From assembly GCF_027912415.1 (NCBI RefSeq), contig NZ_CP115175.1, positions 2,604,001 to 2,668,000 of the forward strand: a stretch of DNA of 64,000 nt. The letters run 5' to 3'. A program made the position numbers and the translations under genes. Every line of letters starts with the position of its first letter. Positions within the stretch are counted from its first letter, which is position 1. The DNA is from Homoserinibacter sp. YIM 151385. GTDB lineage: Bacteria; Actinomycetota; Actinomycetes; Actinomycetales; Microbacteriaceae. The notes below the pieces were generated by a model, which saw only the letters and a list, made by a program, of their open reading frames with translations, did not search any database and was not told the origin of the DNA. Below are positions 58,763-64,000 of the stretch, in pieces.

Positions 58763-61594
58763 ATGCAGCCCCGAGTCACCGCGATCCTCATCGCGCGAAA
58801 CGGCGACGCGCAGCTCGAGCGTTCCCTCGCGCAGCTCGCCGCGCAGACCCGACCCGTCGACCGCCTCATCCTCGTGGACGCGGGCTCGGCGGGCGACACG
58901 GGCCGCATCCACCGCGCGGCGGGCGTCGAGCACGTCGTGAAGGCCGGTGCGACGCCGTACGGCGAGGCGCTCGAGCTCGGGATGCGCGCGCTGCCGGCGA
59001 GCGAGGGCCCCTCCGAATGGCTGTGGCTGCTCGCGCACGACACCGCGCCCGAGCCGGACGCGCTCGAGCGGCTCCTCGCCGCCGTCGAGGTCGCGCCCTC
59101 CGTCGCGATCGCGGGGCCGAAGCTCGTCGACTGGCGGGACCGGGCGCTCATCCGCTCCTACGGCATCAGCATCTCGGGCTCGGGCGAGACGGTCCCGCTC
59201 GCCGAGGACGAGCTCGACCAGTCGCAGCACGACGTCGACGGCGACGTCATGGCGGTCGAGACCCAGGGCATGCTCGTGCGACGCCACGTGATCGAGGCGC
59301 TCGGCGGGCTCGATCAGGGACTGCCCTCGACGGATGCCGGCCTCGACCTCTCGATCCGGGCGCGGCTCGCGGGCCACCGCGTGGTCCGCGTCGCGAGCTC
59401 GCGCGTCGCGGTCGCCGCGGCGCCCGTCGACTTCGGCCGCCGCCGCCCCGCCTCGACGGCCGTCCGCCGCCGGGTCGCGCGCGCCGCGCAGCTCCACCGC
59501 CGCTTCGTGTATGCGGGCGGCGGGGCGCTCCTGTGGATCTGGCTCTCGCTCGTGCCGCTCGCGATCGGCCGGAGCGTCCTCCACCTCCTCGCGAAGCGTC
59601 CGACGGCCGTCGGCGGCGAGTTCCGCGCCGCCTTCGCGGCGGCCTTCGTGCCGAACGGGGTGGGACCCGCGCGCCGCCGCCTCCGCGCGCAGCGCTCGGT
59701 CGGCTGGGGCGCGCTCGCGAGCCTCCGCGTGCCGCGCGAGGAGGTGCGCGAGCGTGCCGCCACCCGGCGCGACCGGGAGGCGGCGCGCCGCGGCGAGGAC
59801 GAGGTGATCGTCCGCGCGGAGTTCCTCACGGGCGGCGGCATCTGGGTCGTCGTCGCCGCGGGGCTCATCGGGATCGCCCTCCTGCACCGGCTGCTCGGGA
59901 CGGAGGCGCTCTTCGGCGGCGCGGCCCTCCCGCTCACCTCCGACATCGGCGCGCTCTGGTCGCGTCTCGGGCTCGGGTGGCGGGATGTCGGGACGGGCTT
60001 CATCGGCGCCGCCGACCCCTTCGCGCTCGTGCTCGCCGTCCTCGGCTCGCTCACGTTCTGGGCGCCCTCCCTCTCGCTCGTGCTGCTCTTCCTCGCGGCC
60101 ATGCCGCTCGCGGCGCTCGGCGCCTGGTGGCTCGCGACCCGCCTCAGCGAGCGCGCCTGGCCGCCCGCGGTCGCGGCGCTGCTCTGGGCGCTCTCGCCCG
60201 CGCTCCTCGTCTCGCTCGGCGAGGGCCGCATCCCGGCCGTGATCGCGCACGTGCTGCTCCCGTGGCTCGTGCTCGCGGCGCTCGAGGGCGCCCGCTCCTG
60301 GAGCGCGGCCGCGACCGCCGCCCTCCTCTTCGCGGGCGTCACCGCCAGCGCGCCGTCGCTCGCGCCCGCCCTGCTCGTCGCGTGGCTCGTCTGGCTCTTC
60401 GCCCGGCCCCGCGCCGCGCTGCGCATCGTCGGCATCCCGATCCCCGCGGCCGTGCTCTTCGCGCCGCTCGTCGTGCAGCAGCTCGCGCGCGGCAACCCGC
60501 TGGGGCTCCTCGCGGACCCCGGCGCGACGGTCGCCTTCCCGGACGCCGAGGGCTGGCTCCTCGCGCTCGGCTCGCCGGACGGTGCCCTGCTCGGCTGGCC
60601 CGCGCTGCTCGCGGGGCTCGGCGCGGAGCCCGGCACGGCCCTCCTCGTGGCGGCGGCCCTCACGGCCCCGCTCGCGCTGCTCGCGATCGCGGGCGGCTTC
60701 GCGGCGGGCGTCCGCGCGGCGGTCGCGGTCGGCCTCGGCGCGCTCGGCCTCGCGACCGCGGTGGCGGCCTCCCGGCTCCTCCTCGCGGCGGACGGCGCGC
60801 AGGCGGTCGCGATCTGGCCCGCCCCCGGGCTCTCGCTGCTCCAGCTGGGCCTCGTCGCGGCGGCGGTGCTCGCCCTCGACCGGCTCCGCCGCGGCCGCGT
60901 CGCGCTCGGCGTGCTCGCGATCGTCGCGAGCGCGGGGCTCGTCGCGCCCGTCGTCGGCGCGGGCCTCCTCGACCGGCAGCCGCTCCGCGGCGGCGACGGC
61001 GTCACGCTCCCGGCCCTCGTGAGCGCGGAGGCGGCCCAGGCGCCCTGGCTCGCGACCCTCGTGCTCACGCCGCAGTCGGACGGTTCGCTCGCGGCGCGCC
61101 TCGAGCGCGGGGAGGGCACGACCCTCGACGACACCTCGACGCTCGCCTCGACCCGCGTCGAGCTGAGCGAGGATGCGGAGGGCCTCGCCGAGCTCGCGGG
61201 CAACCTCGCCTCGCGCTCGGGCTACGACCCGGTGCCGGCGATGCGCGAGCTCGGCCTCGAGTACGTGCTCCTGCCGGCCGCGGACGAGGGCGCGAGCGGG
61301 GAGGCGCGCGCCGTCCGCACCCGCACCTCGCAGGCGCTCGACGCGACCTCCGCCCTCCAGCCCATCGGCAACACGCCGTCGGGTCGGCTCTGGCGGTATC
61401 CGGAGCCGGCCGAGCCGCGCGACATCCCCGGGCTCGGCACGACGGGGGCGGTGATCCTGCTCGTGCAGGGGGTCGTGCTCGTGGCCGCTGCGCTGCTCGC
61501 GGTGCCGACCGGGCGCCGCCGCCGCGTCGTGTCGCCCGACCCGCTGCCCGGCGACGAGCGGGCCGACACCTTCGACGAGGACGAGCATGAGTGA
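58763..61594 (+). CDS. GT2 glycosyltransferase fused to a large membrane domain
   Basis: 943 residues. Residues 1-240 are a GT-A domain: VTAILIARNGDAQLERSLAQ, LVDAGSAGDTGRI, LLAHDTAPEPDALERLL at the metal position and ETQGMLVRRHVIEALGGLD. A helix near 255-280, a basic cytoplasmic stretch, about ten helices (365-760), an outer domain (about 770-895) and a last helix follow. Its place between WhiB2 and DUF5719 is conserved in Microbacteriaceae-type genomes. Acceptor unknown; a cell-envelope polymer is likely. The stop overlaps the DUF5719 start by 8 bases. Confidence 0.85.
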   Translation: MQPRVTAILIARNGDAQLERSLAQLAAQTRPVDRLILVDAGSAGDTGRIHRAAGVEHVVKAGATPYGEALELGMRALPASEGPSEWLWLLAHDTAPEPDALERLLAAVEVAPSVAIAGPKLVDWRDRALIRSYGISISGSGETVPLAEDELDQSQHDVDGDVMAVETQGMLVRRHVIEALGGLDQGLPSTDAGLDLSIRARLAGHRVVRVASSRVAVAAAPVDFGRRRPASTAVRRRVARAAQLHRRFVYAGGGALLWIWLSLVPLAIGRSVLHLLAKRPTAVGGEFRAAFAAAFVPNGVGPARRRLRAQRSVGWGALASLRVPREEVRERAATRRDREAARRGEDEVIVRAEFLTGGGIWVVVAAGLIGIALLHRLLGTEALFGGAALPLTSDIGALWSRLGLGWRDVGTGFIGAADPFALVLAVLGSLTFWAPSLSLVLLFLAAMPLAALGAWWLATRLSERAWPPAVAALLWALSPALLVSLGEGRIPAVIAHVLLPWLVLAALEGARSWSAAATAALLFAGVTASAPSLAPALLVAWLVWLFARPRAALRIVGIPIPAAVLFAPLVVQQLARGNPLGLLADPGATVAFPDAEGWLLALGSPDGALLGWPALLAGLGAEPGTALLVAAALTAPLALLAIAGGFAAGVRAAVAVGLGALGLATAVAASRLLLAADGAQAVAIWPAPGLSLLQLGLVAAAVLALDRLRRGRVALGVLAIVASAGLVAPVVGAGLLDRQPLRGGDGVTLPALVSAEAAQAPWLATLVLTPQSDGSLAARLERGEGTTLDDTSTLASTRVELSEDAEGLAELAGNLASRSGYDPVPAMRELGLEYVLLPAADEGASGEARAVRTRTSQALDATSALQPIGNTPSGRLWRYPEPAEPRDIPGLGTTGAVILLVQGVVLVAAALLAVPTGRRRRVVSPDPLPGDERADTFDEDEHE

Positions 61595-63239
61595 GCGCGA
61601 TCCGGAGATCCCGGAGACCCCCGACGCCCCGGGGAGCCCGGATGCCCCGGAGCGCCCGGACGCCCCGGAGAGCCCGGACGCCCCCGAGCCCGCGGTCGAG
61701 GCCTCCTCGCCCGCTGCGACCGACGTCGAGTCCGCCGTCCGCGATCGCGAGGAGTCGGCCCGCGCCGCCCGTGCGGCGGCCGGCCGGGCCGCGCGCCTCG
61801 GGCTCCGCCTGGTCGGCGGCGCCGCCGGCGCCGGCGCCCTCGCCCTCGTGGTGCTCGCGGCCGGCCTCCTCCCGCTGCCTGAGCTCCGCGCCGAGCCGGT
61901 CGGCGAGGAGATCGTGCCCGTCGCGGCTCCCCAGCAGCGGGTCTGCACGGGGTCCGCGCTCCGGCTCGGCGACGAGAGCGGGCAGGATGCGGGCACGGCG
62001 AGCCCCATCGGACGGCCCGCGGCCGACGACGCGGCCGAGGGCGGCCAGCTCGAGCGCCGGGCGCTCGGCGGGGGCGGCCCGAGCTCGCCCCAGCTCCTCA
62101 GCCTCGACGCCGGCGCGGACGCGCTCCTCTCGGGCGCCCAGTCGCAGGAGGTCGAGTCCTCCGACATCGACGGCCTCGCGGCCTCGGCCTGCGGCGAGCC
62201 CACGAGCTCCGCCTGGATCGCGGCGGGCGCCACGACGGTCGGCCGCACGAGCCTCCTCGTGCTCGACAACCCCACCGAGGTCGAGGCGACCGTCGACCTG
62301 CGCATCTGGGGCGAGGCCGGCGAGGTGAGCGCGGCGGGGCTGCGCGGGATCGTCGTCGCCCCAGGCGACCGCCGCGTCCTCCCGCTCGCGGGCTTCGCGC
62401 GCGACGTGGCCTCGCCGGTCCTGCACGTGCAGGCGAGCGGCGGGCAGGTCGTCCCGGTCCTCCAGCAGTCGACGCTCCGCGCCGTCGACCCCGGCGGCCT
62501 CGAGGTCACGGGCGAGTCCACCGCCCCCGCGACCGAGCAGGTCATCCCCGGCATCGCGGTCGCCGCCGTCGAGTCGACGCAGCGCGCCCTCGGGCGCGAC
62601 GGCTACGACGACCTCGAGACGGTCGTGCGGATCGGCGTCCCCGGCGACGAGGATGCGACCGTGCAGCTCTCGGTGCTCCCCGTCGAGGGCTCGGACGGCG
62701 TCGTCGGCGACGGCGAGGGCGGCGGCGCGGGCGGCAGCGCGTCCCAGATCGAGGTCCGGGCGGGCACGACGCTCGACGTGCCGCTCGAGGAGCTCGGCTC
62801 CGGCCGCTACACGGTCGCGCTCAGCTCGGACCAGCCCATCGTCGCGGGGGCCCGCTCCGCGACCGCGACCGCGGTCGCCTCGGGGGACGCCCTCGCGGCA
62901 CCCGTGAGCGACTTCGCGTGGTTCCCCGCCGCGGCGCCCCTCGAGGGCCCCGTCCTCGTGACGGCGGCCGACGGCCCGGCGCCCGTGCTCGTCCTCGACA
63001 GCCGCGACGCCGAGCCCCGCACGGTCACGCTGACCGATCGCGAGACGGGCGAGGAGCAGCAGGTCGAGGTCCCGGCCGGCGGCTCGGCCATGCGCTCCCT
63101 GGCCCCGGGCGGCGGCGTCCTCCTCGCGGATGCGGACGGCATCCGCGCCTCGGTCGCGCTCGTCGGGGACGGCCGGATCGCGGCCTACGCCGTGAGCCCC
63201 GCCAACCCGGTCTCGGGGCCGATCGTCATCCGGCCCTGA
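61587..63239 (+). CDS. DUF5719 family membrane-anchored extracellular protein
   Basis: 550 residues. A Pro/Asp/Glu/Ser-rich N-terminal stretch of six-residue repeats (PDAPES-like, residues 10-35) is followed by one helix (about 70-95). A beta-rich outer region contains TTVGRTSLLVLDNPTEVEAT, GIVVAPGDRRVLPLAGFA and repeated APGxxxxxPL turns. This matches DUF5719 proteins encoded next to the GT2 fusion in related actinobacteria; the role is unknown but a partner of that enzyme at the cell surface is likely. The ATG lies in the GT2 stop region. Confidence 0.82.
   Translation: MSERDPEIPETPDAPGSPDAPERPDAPESPDAPEPAVEASSPAATDVESAVRDREESARAARAAAGRAARLGLRLVGGAAGAGALALVVLAAGLLPLPELRAEPVGEEIVPVAAPQQRVCTGSALRLGDESGQDAGTASPIGRPAADDAAEGGQLERRALGGGGPSSPQLLSLDAGADALLSGAQSQEVESSDIDGLAASACGEPTSSAWIAAGATTVGRTSLLVLDNPTEVEATVDLRIWGEAGEVSAAGLRGIVVAPGDRRVLPLAGFARDVASPVLHVQASGGQVVPVLQQSTLRAVDPGGLEVTGESTAPATEQVIPGIAVAAVESTQRALGRDGYDDLETVVRIGVPGDEDATVQLSVLPVEGSDGVVGDGEGGGAGGSASQIEVRAGTTLDVPLEELGSGRYTVALSSDQPIVAGARSATATAVASGDALAAPVSDFAWFPAAAPLEGPVLVTAADGPAPVLVLDSRDAEPRTVTLTDRETGEEQQVEVPAGGSAMRSLAPGGGVLLADADGIRASVALVGDGRIAAYAVSPANPVSGPIVIRP
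61622..61692 (+). repeat. 18-bp in-frame tandem repeats coding PDAPxS/R
   Basis: Four imperfect copies of an 18-base unit at the start of DUF5719 (coding PDAPGS, PDAPER, PDAPES, PDAPEP). They give a charged, flexible cytoplasmic tail before the membrane helix. Confidence 0.6.
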
Positions 63240-63247
63240 GCCGCGGC

Positions 63248-63691
63248 TCAGAAGTGGCGGTACCGCTCCGGCGCGATGTCCCACGGGTCGCGGCCGAGGA
63301 GCTCGGCGACGGCGCGGAACACGCAGCTCTCGATGTAGGAGCGGCGGTGCCACTCGTCGTCGCGGTGCAGGTGCGCCATGCGCTCGATCGGCACGCGGTA
63401 GAGCACGACGCGGCGCTCACGGCGGCTCACCCGCCAGCGGTCGACCCCGTGCGCCGCCGGATCGCCGCCGGGGAGCCCCGCGACCTCGAAGCTCACGCCC
63501 TGCAGCTCGGCGGGCCAGATCTCGCGCACGTAGTCGGCGGCGGCGGCCACGCAGGAGTCGAAGAAGCCGGGGCGGCTCCGCAGGGAGGGGAGCTGGGGCC
63601 CCGTGACGGCCGAGCGCATCCCGCGCCCGTGCCGCTCTCGGCGCCCCGAGCGGTCGCGCACCTCGGGGCGTCGGCGCGGGGGTCGGGGCAT
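63248..63691 (-). CDS. Zincin-like metallopeptidase-family protein without HExxH
   Basis: 147 residues. WRVSRRERRVVLYRVPIERM and YIESCVFRAVAELLGRDPWD follow the pattern of the small metallopeptidase-family proteins encoded beside DUF3499 and WhiB2 in actinobacteria. The usual helix HExxH is not present; the nearest His-rich run is LHRDDEWHRRS. It is therefore likely to lack protease activity. ATG at 63691 lies 6 bases after TAGACT, so it is leaderless. It is divergent from DUF3499 and converges with DUF5719. Confidence 0.72.
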   Translation of the reverse strand: MPRPPRRRPEVRDRSGRRERHGRGMRSAVTGPQLPSLRSRPGFFDSCVAAAADYVREIWPAELQGVSFEVAGLPGGDPAAHGVDRWRVSRRERRVVLYRVPIERMAHLHRDDEWHRRSYIESCVFRAVAELLGRDPWDIAPERYRHF

Positions 63692-63697
63692 GCGCCG

Positions 63698-63703
63698 AGT
63701 CTA
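63698..63703 (-). promoter_or_regulatory. -10 box TAGACT for the zincin-like gene (leaderless)
   Basis: Minus-strand TAGACT ending 6 bases before the ATG at 63691. A plus-strand TAGGCT (63717-63722) just beside it serves the DUF3499 gene with a leader of about four bases. Confidence 0.5.
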
Positions 63704-63732
63704 GGGCCGCTCGGGCTAGGCTTGCCGTCGAG

Positions 63733-63948
63733 ATGAGCGCGAGACCGTGCAGCAAGGTGGCCTGCTCCGAGCAGGCCGTGGCGACGCTGACCTACGTCTA
63801 CGCCGACTCGATGGCGGTCCTCGGGCCGCTCAGCGTCCGTCACGAACCCCACAGCTACGACCTCTGCGCCAAGCACGCCGAGCGCCTCGCCCCGCCGAAG
63901 GGGTGGAGCGTCATCCGGCACGTGATCGCGGGAGACCCGGGAAACTGA
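63733..63948 (+). CDS. DUF3499 family small Cys/His protein
   Basis: 71 residues. Cys6, Cys11, Cys45 and His48 (C-x4-C and C-x2-H) could bind a zinc ion. The sequence SARPCSKVACSEQAVATLTY and SYDLCAKHAERLAPPKGW is that of DUF3499, which in actinobacteria lies immediately upstream of phosphomannomutase, as here. Function unknown. The next gene starts 10 bases downstream. Confidence 0.92.
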   Translation: MSARPCSKVACSEQAVATLTYVYADSMAVLGPLSVRHEPHSYDLCAKHAERLAPPKGWSVIRHVIAGDPGN

Positions 63949-63958
63949 GAGGCATCAC

Positions 63959-64000
63959 ATGAGCGCCGCCGAATCGCTTCACCAGATCGTCAAGGCCTAC
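63959..64000 (+). CDS. manB: Phosphomannomutase, N-terminal fragment cut by the window
   Basis: Only 14 codons are visible (MSAAESLHQIVKAY). LxxIVKAYDVRG is the usual start of actinobacterial phosphomannomutases, and the position after DUF3499 matches. GAGAGGC precedes the ATG. The enzyme would convert mannose-6-P from ManA to mannose-1-P for GDP-mannose. Confidence 0.75.
   Translation, partial: MSAAESLHQIVKAY

Noticed and set aside
1-64000. Asp codon GAT seeming concentrated in GGATGC and GATC contexts
   Set aside because: Noted by eye only; without counting it could be a simple dinucleotide effect.
1-64000. tRNA, rRNA, insertion sequences or attachment sites
   Set aside because: Scanned for cloverleaf-type and transposase-type sequence; none was found.

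Overview
The window looks like a chromosome segment of a high-GC actinobacterium, most likely in the family Microbacteriaceae. The evidence is the very high GC content, GTG and TTG starts, many genes translated directly from the transcript 5' end behind a TANNNT -10 box, and two conserved gene neighbourhoods. These are DUF6350-purN-purH at the left and manA/galE/WhiB/GT2/DUF5719/metallopeptidase-like/DUF3499/phosphomannomutase at the right. No RNA genes, insertion sequences, CRISPR arrays or phage genes were seen.

Left part (1-6.4 kb): a partial STAND-type ATPase regulator, a DUF4166 protein, the DUF6350 membrane protein, and the last purine-synthesis genes purN and purH. From about 6.5 kb to 52.2 kb the window is almost entirely a cell-surface polysaccharide locus. 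It holds rmlB-rmlD plus a glycosyltransferase (minus strand) and rmlA (plus strand), making dTDP-4-keto-6-deoxyglucose and dTDP-rhamnose (rmlC is not here). A MarR/DUF2316/aldo-keto reductase cassette with its own divergent operator splits them. Then come membrane acyltransferase-SGNH fusions (three in all), several GT-C membrane proteins (three are tandem paralogues), a nitroreductase-like protein, a secreted CHAP hydrolase, an HTTM protein with a small membrane partner, a flippase-like (LPG synthase TM) protein, a polysaccharide pyruvyl transferase, and GT2 and GT4 glycosyltransferases. A distinctive group of homologous GT-B enzymes is organised in two sets, each led by a tiny coiled-coil protein with an SWRxTxPxR tail; one member has lost its whole C-terminal half. 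Two GDP-mannose 4,6-dehydratases, a secreted three-module surface protein, a Wzm/Wzt ABC exporter, a polyprenyl-phosphate-type GT2 with an Ala/Lys tail and two O-antigen-ligase-like proteins complete the set. Taken together the genes suggest a rhamnose- and 6-deoxyhexose-containing, acylated and pyruvylated glycan exported by an ABC transporter.

Right part (52.3-64 kb): an acyl-CoA dehydrogenase, a lipoprotein, manA, a GlxA-type AraC regulator, galE, a WhiB2/WhmD-like regulator with a strong -35/-10 promoter overlapped by an 18-bp palindrome, a giant GT2-membrane fusion, DUF5719, a zincin-like protein without HExxH, DUF3499 and the first codons of phosphomannomutase. manA and the mutase feed GDP-mannose to the gmd enzymes.

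The regulation is unusual. About fifteen genes appear leaderless, and in seven places the TAG stop codon of one gene is the first half of the TAGNNT -10 box of the next transcription unit.
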